DNA of 17,262 nt from contig JAOPWK010000139.1 in NCBI GenBank assembly GCA_025965735.1, positions 1-17,262 of the forward strand, written 5' to 3'. The notes below the pieces were generated by a model. It was not told the DNA's origin. It saw only the letters and a program-made list of their open reading frames with translations, and did no database searches. Shown in pieces: positions 7,052 through 13,303 of this stretch; within the stretch, counting starts at the first letter, position 1; every line of letters starts with the position of its first letter. A program made the position numbers and the translations under genes. This DNA is from Frankiales bacterium (lineage in GTDB: Bacteria; Actinomycetota; Actinomycetes; Mycobacteriales; SCTD01).

Positions 7052-7938
7052 TGCGCCCCTCGGACGTCGCCGCCCTCCTGCAGGGCCGGGCCACCGACGC
7101 GGCGTACGCCGGTGGCTGGGCGCTGGTCCGCGCGCTGCCGGATGCGGTCGCGCACCGGCTGTTCCGCGTCGGCGCCGACCTCGCGCACCGCCGCGGAGGC
7201 AAGGGCGTGTCCCGACTGCGCAGCAACCTCGCCCGCGTCGCACCGCACGCGGACCTGGACGCGCTGACGCGTGACGCCCTCCGGTCCTACGCCCGCTACT
7301 GGTGCGAGGTCTTCCGCCTGCCGGTCACCTCGACCGAGCGCGTCGTCAGCGGCATGCACATTGTCGACGAGCACCGCCTGCGCGCGGCCGTCGCGAGCGA
7401 CCGCGGGACGGTCCTGGCGCTGCCGCACTGCGGCAACTGGGACCACGCCGGAGCGTGGTGCGGTGCGACGGGCGTGCCCTTCACGACCGTGGCCGAGCGG
7501 CTGAAGCCCGAGTCGGTGTACGACCGCTTCGTGGCCTTCCGCGAGTCGCTCGGCATGGAGGTGCTGCCGCTGACCGGCGGCGACCGGCCGACGTTCGACG
7601 TGCTCGTCGAGCGGCTCGAGGCCGGCGGCACCCTCTGCCTGCTGTCCGACCGCGACCTCACCGCGCGCGGCGTCGACGTGCAGTTCTTCGGCGCCGGCGC
7701 GCGCATGGCCGCCGGCCCGGCGACCCTGGCGCTGCGCACCGGCGCGACGCTCATCCCGACGACGCTGTCGTTCCGCGACGACGGCTGGGAGTGCGTGTTC
7801 CACCCGGAGGTCCCGCACACCGACGTGCCGACGATGACGCAGGCCGTCGCCACCGCCTTCGAAGCCGCGATCGCCCGGCACCCGCAGGACTGGCACATGC
7901 TGCAGCGCCTGTGGCTGGACGACCTGGAGACCAGGTGA
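7051..7938 (+). CDS. patA: phosphatidylinositol mannoside acyltransferase (LpxL/HtrB family)
   Basis: This 295-residue enzyme belongs to the lipid A biosynthesis acyltransferase family. It carries the HX4D catalytic motif as HCGNWD, with His126 and Asp131, plus the later conserved blocks FVAFRESLGMEVLPL and LLSDRDL. In actinobacteria the homologue (Rv2611c, PatA) transfers a palmitoyl group from acyl-CoA to the 6-OH of the mannose added by PimA, at the cytoplasmic face of the membrane. The gene lies between pgsA and pimA and overlaps both (TAGTG upstream, GTGA downstream), which supports stoichiometric, coupled expression. The start is a GTG at the pgsA stop; the frame is open upstream inside pgsA, but a longer form is not needed for the domain. 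Confidence 0.92.
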   Translation: MRPSDVAALLQGRATDAAYAGGWALVRALPDAVAHRLFRVGADLAHRRGGKGVSRLRSNLARVAPHADLDALTRDALRSYARYWCEVFRLPVTSTERVVSGMHIVDEHRLRAAVASDRGTVLALPHCGNWDHAGAWCGATGVPFTTVAERLKPESVYDRFVAFRESLGMEVLPLTGGDRPTFDVLVERLEAGGTLCLLSDRDLTARGVDVQFFGAGARMAAGPATLALRTGATLIPTTLSFRDDGWECVFHPEVPHTDVPTMTQAVATAFEAAIARHPQDWHMLQRLWLDDLETR

Positions 7939-9161
7939 GGATCGGGATCGCCTGCCCGTACACCTGGGACGTCCCCGGCGGGGTCCAGGCGCACGTGCGC
8001 GACCTGGCCGACACCCTGATCGCGCTCGGCCACGACGTGTCCGTGCTCAGCCCGGTGGACGACCCCGACCGCGACGACCTGCCGGCGTACGTCGTGCCGG
8101 CCGGACGTGCCGTCCCGGTGCCGTACAACGGCTCGGTGGCCCGGCTGGTGTTCGGGCCGCTGTCGCTGGCGCGGACGCGCAGGTGGCTGCGCGAGGGCGC
8201 TTTCGACGTGCTGCACGTGCACGAGCCGACCGTGCCGAGCGTGTCGATGCTGGCCTGCTTCGCGGCGAGCGGCCCGATCGTGGCGACCTTCCACACGGCG
8301 ACCGCGCGCAGCCGCGCGCTGCAGGTGTTCGGCACCGCGCTCCAACCCGCGCTGGAGAAGGTGATCGGCCGCATCGCCGTGTCCCCGGCCGCCCGCCGAG
8401 TGGTGGTCGAGCACCTGGGCGGCGATGCGGTGCTCATCCCGAACGGCGTGGACGTGGCGCGCTTCGACGGCGCCGAGCCGTTGCCCGGCCGCGACGACCG
8501 GCCGACCGTCGTCTTCCTCGGCCGCATCGACGAGCAGCGCAAGGGGCTCGCCGTGCTGCTCGAGGCGCTCCCGGAGCTGGTCAGCCTGGTGCCGGACGTG
8601 CGGCTCCTGGTCGCCGGGCCGGGCGACGCCGACGACGTCCGCGAGGCCGTCCCCGCGTCGCTGCGCGACCGGGTGGAGCTCCTCGGGCTCGTCAGCGAGC
8701 AGGACAAGCCGCGGGTATTCGCCAGCGGCGACGTCTACTGCGCCCCGAACACGCACGGCGAGTCGTTCGGCATCGTGCTGGTCGAGGCCATGGCCACCGG
8801 CACGCCCGTCGTCGCCAGCGACCTGGAGGCGTTCCGCCGGGTGCTCGAGGACGGCCGGGCCGGCGTGCTCGTGCCGGTGCGCGACCCGGGCGCGCTGGCC
8901 GCCGGCCTGGGGGCGCTGCTGCAGGACCCCGAGCGGCGCGCTCGCCTCGCCGAGGCCGGTCGCCGGGCGGTCCGCACCTACGACTGGTCCACCGTCACCC
9001 GGCAGGTCGTCGAGGTCTACGAGACCGTCGCGGTCGCGGCTCCCGTCGCGGTGGACGCCACGCTCGAGGCGGCGCTGCCCGTCGGCGACGAGGACGACGA
9101 CGACGCCGGCCGCCTCGTCACGACCTTGCGCCGCTGGATGGCCGACCGGGCCCGCCGATGA
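7935..9161 (+). CDS. pimA: phosphatidylinositol alpha-mannosyltransferase, GT4 family
   Basis: This 408-residue GT-B glycosyltransferase transfers mannose from GDP-mannose to phosphatidylinositol, the first step of PIM synthesis. The N-terminal acceptor domain begins RIGIACPYTWDVPGGVQAHV, with the GG loop near the active site. The C-terminal donor domain has GRIDEQRKGL (R197, K203) and HGESFGIVLVEAM (E276). These correspond to the catalytic Arg196, Lys202 and Glu274 known in the M. smegmatis enzyme. The GTG start overlaps the patA stop (GTGA). Beyond the usual end of the fold there is a tail of roughly 40 residues containing an acidic run (GDEDDDD) followed by a basic helix (LRRWMADRARR). This could help peripheral membrane attachment, but that is inference. 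Confidence 0.94.
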   Translation: MRIGIACPYTWDVPGGVQAHVRDLADTLIALGHDVSVLSPVDDPDRDDLPAYVVPAGRAVPVPYNGSVARLVFGPLSLARTRRWLREGAFDVLHVHEPTVPSVSMLACFAASGPIVATFHTATARSRALQVFGTALQPALEKVIGRIAVSPAARRVVVEHLGGDAVLIPNGVDVARFDGAEPLPGRDDRPTVVFLGRIDEQRKGLAVLLEALPELVSLVPDVRLLVAGPGDADDVREAVPASLRDRVELLGLVSEQDKPRVFASGDVYCAPNTHGESFGIVLVEAMATGTPVVASDLEAFRRVLEDGRAGVLVPVRDPGALAAGLGALLQDPERRARLAEAGRRAVRTYDWSTVTRQVVEVYETVAVAAPVAVDATLEAALPVGDEDDDDAGRLVTTLRRWMADRARR

Positions 9162-9652
9162 GGACTCTGCTCTGGACCGCCGGGATCGCCTTCCTCGTCG
9201 GCTTCTACCTGAGCTGGACTGCCGGGCGGCTGGACCGGCTGCACGCCCGGGTCGACGCCGCATGGGCCGCGCTGGACGCCCAGCTGGTCCGCCGCGCGGC
9301 CGCCGCCCGCGCTGTCGCGGCGCACCTGGACGACGCCAGTGCCGGCCACGCGCTGGAGGAGGCCGCCACCGCGGCGCTCGAGGCCAGGCACGACCGGCGC
9401 GAGCTGCTCGAGAACGACCTGTCGCGCGCGCTCAAGGCCTCCTTGCCGATGCTCGTGCAGGACGCCGCCGGGGAGGCGGCGCTCGCCGAGCTGGAGACGG
9501 CCTCCACCCGGGTCGGGCTCGCCCGCTCGTTCCACAACGCCGCGGTCAAGGACACCCGCGCGCTGCGCTTCCGCCGCATCCCGCGGGCCCTGCGGCTGGC
9601 CGGCCGGCGCGAGATGCCCCAGTTCTTCGAGATCGACGACACCGCGGTGTAG
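9158..9652 (+). CDS. membrane-anchored LemA-like protein
   Basis: This 164-residue protein starts at an ATG overlapping the pimA stop (ATGA). Residues 4-22 form a single membrane helix (LLWTAGIAFLVGFYLSWTA). The rest is a charged, Ala-rich helical region resembling LemA: an early RVDAAWAALDAQLVRRAA segment and a late ARSFHNAAVKDTRALR segment, which match the paired helices and the F/YHNAV motif of LemA proteins. It ends MPQFFEIDD, a tail I recall in actinobacterial homologues next to pimA. In mycobacteria the membrane protein downstream of pimA also carries a Nudix motif; I see none here. Function is unknown. Coupling to pimA suggests a structural or assembly role in PIM synthesis, but this is positional inference. 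Confidence 0.75.
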   Translation: MRTLLWTAGIAFLVGFYLSWTAGRLDRLHARVDAAWAALDAQLVRRAAAARAVAAHLDDASAGHALEEAATAALEARHDRRELLENDLSRALKASLPMLVQDAAGEAALAELETASTRVGLARSFHNAAVKDTRALRFRRIPRALRLAGRREMPQFFEIDDTAV

Positions 9653-9676
9653 CCCGCGGGCCACTCCACCGCGGTT
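9641..9676 (+). terminator. GC-rich hairpin closing the PIM operon
   Basis: ACCGCGGTG at 9641-9649 is perfectly complementary to CACCGCGGT at 9667-9675, giving a 9-bp stem. The 17-base loop itself contains the palindrome CCCGCGGG (9653-9660). The stem begins in the last codons of the LemA-like gene and spans its stop. There is no T-run after it, only TTCTG, but many actinobacterial terminators lack one. The position after four coupled genes and before a new promoter fits a terminator. Confidence 0.5.
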
Positions 9677-9703
9677 CTGCGGGGGATCGCCGGGATCGGC
9701 ACG

Positions 9704-9718
9704 TAGCGTTGTCGCGTG
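9704..9718 (+). promoter_or_regulatory. candidate leaderless promoter -10 for DUF3048 gene
   Basis: TAGCGT at 9704-9709 fits the actinobacterial -10 pattern TAnnnT and stands six bases before the GTG at 9716, so transcription would begin at or next to the start codon. There is no Shine-Dalgarno sequence in between, as expected for a leaderless message. No good -35 is visible at the normal distance. Confidence 0.4.
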
Positions 9719-10765
9719 CTCATCCGCTCCCTCTCCCGCACGCGCTCCGCCGCCGCCGCGCTCTCCGCCATGGCCTTGCTGGCCGCCTGCGGAGGCGCCT
9801 CTGCCGAGCCGACGCGCGCCGCGGGCAGCCCTTCGGCCTCCGTCACCCCGAGCCCGGTGACACCGCCCCCGCCGCCCGCACCGCCGGCGGTCAGCCCCCT
9901 GACCGGCCTCGCGCCGCTGCCGTCGAGCAACGTCATCGCGCTGAAGATCGACAACTCGCCGCTCGCGCGGCCGTACTTCCGTGGCCTGGAGAAGGCCTCG
10001 CTCATGTACCAGGAGCTGATGGAGGGCGGGGCGACCCGCTTCCTGGCGATCTACGGCGCCGCGAACGGTGCGGAGGTCGGACCGATCCGCAGCGTGCGCG
10101 AGGGCGACATCGAGCTCCTGCGGCAGTTCGGGAAGGTCGCGCTGGGGGCCTCCGGGGGGAACGCCGGGGTGCTGGCGACGCTGGCCCGCGCCGAGAAGCA
10201 GGGCGTCGTCCTGGACGTCTCCTACGACACCGTGCGGGGTCCCTACCGCAAGGGCGAGCGGCGCAAGGACGCGATCAACTTCTTCACCACGCCCGCCAAG
10301 ATCGACCAGGCGAAGCCGTCGGGCACCAAGGTCAAGGACATCGGCCTCCACTTCGGGCCGCTCCCGCCCGGCGCCGGCAAGCCGGTCCCGCGGGCGACGA
10401 TCGAGTTCTCGCAGATCGCGAAGGTGCGCGTGGAGCACCAGCCGGCCACTGGCACGTACGCCGTCTTCCAGGACGGCGACCGCATGCCGGGCTACGCCCC
10501 CACGAACGTCGTCGTGCAGCACGTCAAGATCCGCGACACCCAGTACGTCGACGTCGTCGGCAACCGGACGCCCTTCACCAACACGATCGGCACCGGGGCG
10601 GTGGCGGTGCTCCGGGACGGCCGGCAGGTGACGGGGACGTGGCGCCGGCAGACGGCGGAGTTCGGCACGCGCTTCCTCGACGACAAGGGACGCGACCTGC
10701 CACTCAGGCCCGGGCCGACGCTGGTCCTGCTCGTGCCTGCGGGGGAGAGGCTCACGGTCGGCTGA
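9716..10765 (+). CDS. DUF3048 domain lipoprotein (YerB family)
   Basis: This 349-residue exported lipoprotein has a signal peptide ending in the lipobox LLAAC with the lipidated cysteine at 25. A linker rich in Ser, Thr and Pro follows, including a run of five prolines. The N-terminal DUF3048 domain starts at about residue 58: SPLTGL, KIDNSPLARP, YQELMEGGATRFLAIY and EVGPIRSVREGDI are characteristic. A C-terminal DUF3048 half follows, with EFSQIAKVRVEHQPATGTY and later GPTLVLLVPAGE near the end. The family includes B. subtilis YerB, a lipoprotein of uncertain role. GTG 9716 is chosen because it gives a proper signal peptide. The gene stands alone between the PIM operon and pdxST. The domain call is firm; no biochemical function can be stated. 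Confidence 0.88.
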   Translation: MLIRSLSRTRSAAAALSAMALLAACGGASAEPTRAAGSPSASVTPSPVTPPPPPAPPAVSPLTGLAPLPSSNVIALKIDNSPLARPYFRGLEKASLMYQELMEGGATRFLAIYGAANGAEVGPIRSVREGDIELLRQFGKVALGASGGNAGVLATLARAEKQGVVLDVSYDTVRGPYRKGERRKDAINFFTTPAKIDQAKPSGTKVKDIGLHFGPLPPGAGKPVPRATIEFSQIAKVRVEHQPATGTYAVFQDGDRMPGYAPTNVVVQHVKIRDTQYVDVVGNRTPFTNTIGTGAVAVLRDGRQVTGTWRRQTAEFGTRFLDDKGRDLPLRPGPTLVLLVPAGERLTVG

Positions 10766-10781
10766 CGGCCCCGGCGCCGCC

Positions 10782-10787
10782 TAGGAT
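10782..10787 (+). promoter_or_regulatory. candidate -10 element of pdxST promoter
   Basis: TAGGAT is a good actinobacterial -10 hexamer (TAnnnT with A at position 5). It lies in the 75-base gap between the DUF3048 gene and pdxS, and predicts transcription starting at about 10794-10795. The -35 region 16-18 bases upstream (around TCGGCT) is weak. Confidence 0.5.
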
Positions 10788-10794
10788 GAGGGGT

Positions 10795-10814
10795 GTCCCG
10801 GCAGCTGCCGGGAC
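10795..10814 (+). repeat. perfect 20-bp palindrome at predicted pdxST transcript start
   Basis: The arm GTCCCGGCAG is followed immediately by its exact reverse complement CTGCCGGGAC, with no spacer. It starts seven or eight bases after the TAGGAT -10 element, so it lies at the very 5' end of the predicted mRNA. It could be a dimeric repressor operator in DNA, or in RNA a stable 5' hairpin (about eight pairs with a small loop) that protects or regulates the message. The ribosome-binding site GAGGAA (10827-10832) lies 12 bases downstream and is not sequestered by it. Confidence 0.6.
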
Positions 10815-10840
10815 CGCTCCGACCGCGAGGAACCGCCGCC

Positions 10841-11749
10841 ATGACCACCACTGACAACGCCCCCGTCAACGAGGTCGGCACCGACCGCGTCAAGCGCGGC
10901 ATGGCCGAGATGCTCAAGGGCGGCGTCATCATGGACGTCGTCGACGCCGAGCAGGCCAAGATCGCCGAGGATGCCGGCGCGGTCGCCGTCATGGCCCTGG
11001 AGCGCGTGCCCGCCGACATCCGCCGCGACGGCGGCGTGGCGCGCATGAGCGACCCCGACATGATCGACGGCATCCAGGCCGCCGTGTCGATCCCGGTCAT
11101 GGCCAAGGCGCGGATCGGCCACTTCGTCGAGGCGCAGGTCCTGCAGGCCATCGGCGTCGACTACGTCGACGAGTCCGAGGTGCTCACCCCTGCCGACTAC
11201 GCGCACCACATCGACAAGCGGCAGTTCACGGTGCCGTTCGTCTGCGGCGCGACCAACCTGGGCGAGGCGCTGCGCCGGATCGCCGAGGGCGCCGCGATGA
11301 TCCGCACCAAGGGCGAGGCCGGTACCGGCGACGTCTCGCAGGCGACCACGCACCTGCGCACCATCCTCGGCGAGATCAAGCGTCTGACCGTCATGGACGA
11401 GGCCGAGCTGTTCGAGGCGGCCAAGCTCATGGGCGCCCCGCTCGAGCTGGTCCGCGAGACCGCGTCGCTGGGCCGACTGCCGGTCGTCATGTTCACGGCC
11501 GGCGGCGTGGCCACCCCCGCCGACGCCGCGATGATGATGCAGCTCGGCACCGATGGCGTCTTCATCGGCTCCGGCATCTTCAAGAGCGGCGACCCGGCCC
11601 GGCGCGCCCGCGCCTGCGTCGAGGCGACCGCGTACTTCGAGGACGCCGAGCGTATCGCCAAGGTCAGCCGCGGGTTGGGCGAGGCCATGGTCGGCATCTC
11701 CGCCGACTCACTGGGCGCCGGCGAGCTGCTGGCCACCCGCGGCTGGTGA
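10841..11749 (+). CDS. pdxS: pyridoxal 5'-phosphate synthase, synthase subunit PdxS
   Basis: This 302-residue protein is the (beta/alpha)8-barrel subunit of the DXP-independent PLP synthase. It condenses ribose 5-phosphate, glyceraldehyde 3-phosphate and ammonia to pyridoxal 5'-phosphate in the cytoplasm. The key residues are present: Asp32 in GGVIMDVVD, the Schiff-base lysine K89 in PVMAKARIGH, and the second lysine K157 in RTKGEAGTGDV, which also forms the phosphate loop. These match Asp24, Lys81 and Lys149 of B. subtilis PdxS. ATG 10841 has a good ribosome site, GAGGAA, eight bases upstream. The frame is open to 10793, but that would run through the palindrome. The GTGA overlap with pdxT fits the need for a 1:1 complex. 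Confidence 0.97.
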   Translation: MTTTDNAPVNEVGTDRVKRGMAEMLKGGVIMDVVDAEQAKIAEDAGAVAVMALERVPADIRRDGGVARMSDPDMIDGIQAAVSIPVMAKARIGHFVEAQVLQAIGVDYVDESEVLTPADYAHHIDKRQFTVPFVCGATNLGEALRRIAEGAAMIRTKGEAGTGDVSQATTHLRTILGEIKRLTVMDEAELFEAAKLMGAPLELVRETASLGRLPVVMFTAGGVATPADAAMMMQLGTDGVFIGSGIFKSGDPARRARACVEATAYFEDAERIAKVSRGLGEAMVGISADSLGAGELLATRGW

Positions 11750-12354
11750 GCGACACCCCGCGGGTCGGGGTGCTGGCGCTGCAGGGCGATGTCCGCGAGC
11801 ACGACCGCGCGCTGCGGGCCGCGGGCGCGGAGCCGGTGCACGTACGCCGGCTGGCCGACCTCGAGCGCCTCGACGGCCTCGTCCTGCCCGGCGGCGAGAG
11901 CACCACGATCAGCCGCCTGCTCGAGGTCTTCGAGCTGCTGGAGCCGCTGCGCGAGCGGGTCCGCGACGGGCTGCCGGTGTACGGCTCCTGCGCCGGGATG
12001 ATCCTGCTCGCCGACGAGGTGCTCGACGGCCGCCCCGACCAGCAGGGCCTCGGCGGCCTGGACGTCGTGGTGCGTCGCAACGCCTTCGGCCGGCAGGTCG
12101 ACAGCTTCGAGACCGACCTGGCCTTCGAGGGCGTCGGCGACGTGCACGCCGTGTTCATCCGCGCGCCGTGGGTGGAGAGCACCGGGGAGGGGGCGCAGGT
12201 CCTGGCTCGCGTGCCGGAGGACGGCTCCGCGGCCGCCGGTAGGGTCGTCGCCGTCCGCCAGGGCCACGTCCTGGCGACCTCGTTCCACCCGGAGCTCACC
12301 GGCGACGACCGCGTGCACGGGCTCTTCGTTCAGATGGTGAAGGAGGCCCAGTGA
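11746..12354 (+). CDS. pdxT: pyridoxal 5'-phosphate synthase, glutaminase subunit PdxT
   Basis: This 202-residue class I glutamine amidotransferase hydrolyses glutamine and passes ammonia to PdxS. The catalytic triad is visible: Cys82 in GSCAGMILLA and His181 and Glu183 in FHPEL. LPGGESTTI near residue 47 forms the oxyanion-hole region, and the protein starts with the typical VGVLALQGDVREH. The GTG start overlaps the pdxS stop. In M. tuberculosis a thioesterase gene lies between the two subunits; here they are adjacent. Length is normal for the family. Confidence 0.97.
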   Translation: MSDTPRVGVLALQGDVREHDRALRAAGAEPVHVRRLADLERLDGLVLPGGESTTISRLLEVFELLEPLRERVRDGLPVYGSCAGMILLADEVLDGRPDQQGLGGLDVVVRRNAFGRQVDSFETDLAFEGVGDVHAVFIRAPWVESTGEGAQVLARVPEDGSAAAGRVVAVRQGHVLATSFHPELTGDDRVHGLFVQMVKEAQ

Positions 12355-12396
12355 GCAGAGCCGTCGGGAAGCGCCCCGCGAGGGACGAGCGGGCGT

Positions 12397-12414
12397 GCTC
12401 CGCGGCTGCGGAGC
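12397..12414 (+). repeat. hairpin in the pdxT-yebC gap
   Basis: GCTCCGC at 12397-12403 pairs perfectly with GCGGAGC at 12408-12414 around a four-base GGCT loop. It ends five bases before the AAGGAG ribosome site of yebC. There is no T-run, so it may be a weak terminator or attenuator after pdxT, an RNA processing signal, or a structure that affects yebC translation. The rest of the 79-base gap shows no clear promoter. Confidence 0.45.
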
Positions 12415-12433
12415 GAACGAAGGAGACATCGGC

Positions 12434-13186
12434 ATGAGCGGCCACTCCAAGTGGGCGACGACGAAGCACAAGAAGGGTGCGATCGACGCCAAGCGCGGCA
12501 AGCTCTTCGCCAAGCTGATCAAGACGATCGAGGTCGCGGCCAAGACCGGCGGCGGCGACCCGGCCGGCAACCCGCGGCTCGCGGACGCCATCTCCGGCGC
12601 CAAGCGGCTGTCCGTGCCCGCCGACAACATCGAGCGCGCCGTCAAGCGGGGCAGCGGCGAGCTCGGCGACGCGGCGTCGTACGAGGAGATCATGTACGAG
12701 GCCTACGGCCCCGGCGGCGTGGCCGTCCTGGTCGAGTGCCTGACCGACAACCGCAACCGCGCGGCCGCCGAGGTCCGTACGGCGATCACCCGCAACGGCG
12801 GCAACCCGGCCGACCCCGGTTCGGTGTCGTACCTGTTCGGGCGCAAGGGCATCGTCCTGGTCAGCAAGACCGAGGGCCTGACCGAGGACGACGTGCTGCT
12901 CGCCGTGCTCGAGGTCGGCGCCGAGGACGTGAACGACCTGGAGGAGACCTTCGAGGTCGTCTGCGACGCCACCGACACGCACGCCGTGCGCCTCGCGTGC
13001 ACCGACGCCGGCCTGGACGTGCAGTCCGCCGACATCGCCTGGATGCCGACGCTGAGCGTGCCGCTCGAGGACGAGATGGCGGTCAAGGTGCTCAAGCTCG
13101 TGGACGCGCTCGAGGACCTGGACGACGTGCAGAACGTGTGGGCGAACTTCGACATCAGCGACGAGGTCTTCGAGCGCGTCAGCTGA
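12434..13186 (+). CDS. yebC: YebC/PmpR family protein
   Basis: This 250-residue cytoplasmic protein belongs to the widespread YebC family, annotated as transcriptional regulators and more recently linked to translation of difficult sequences such as polyproline. The N-terminal signature MSGHSKWATTKHKKGAIDAKRGKLF is nearly canonical (first 20 residues: MSGHSKWATTKHKKGAIDAK). NPRLADAISGAKRLSVPADNIERA follows in domain 1, and the acidic domains 2 and 3 run to the end (WMPTLSVPL, DDVQNVWANFD). The ATG has a strong AAGGAGA ribosome site eight bases upstream. It is usually encoded next to ruvC in actinobacteria; here a receiver-like gene lies between them. Confidence 0.95.
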   Translation: MSGHSKWATTKHKKGAIDAKRGKLFAKLIKTIEVAAKTGGGDPAGNPRLADAISGAKRLSVPADNIERAVKRGSGELGDAASYEEIMYEAYGPGGVAVLVECLTDNRNRAAAEVRTAITRNGGNPADPGSVSYLFGRKGIVLVSKTEGLTEDDVLLAVLEVGAEDVNDLEETFEVVCDATDTHAVRLACTDAGLDVQSADIAWMPTLSVPLEDEMAVKVLKLVDALEDLDDVQNVWANFDISDEVFERVS

Positions 13187-13196
13187 TCGTCCAGGG

Positions 13197-13225
13197 CAGA
13201 CAAGGCGGCACGGCTACGGCATACT
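13197..13225 (+). promoter_or_regulatory. candidate promoter of the receiver-like gene
   Basis: CAGACA (13197-13202) and CATACT (13220-13225) match four of six and five of six bases of the sigma-70-type -35 and -10 elements and are separated by exactly 17 bases. The predicted start at about 13232 follows the palindrome CTGATCAG (13224-13231). The leader of about 70 bases carries a six-pair hairpin, GGCGCC-AGTG-GGCGCC (13257-13272), before the ribosome site. This is the best-looking promoter in the window. Confidence 0.55.
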
Positions 13226-13303
13226 GATCAGCGAGGTTGAGACCGCAGCCGACCGTGGCGCCAGTGGGCGCCGCGCTCGTCTGCTCGTCCCCCGGAGGCA
13301 GCC

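Noticed and set aside
7296..9263. Long minus-strand open frame across patA and pimA
   Set aside because: Antisense to pimA and patA with no recognisable motif; a shadow of high-GC coding sequence.
9653..9660. CCCGCGGG palindrome as a separate operator
   Set aside because: It lies in the loop of the larger inverted repeat at 9641-9675 and such 8-base GC palindromes are frequent by chance at this base composition.
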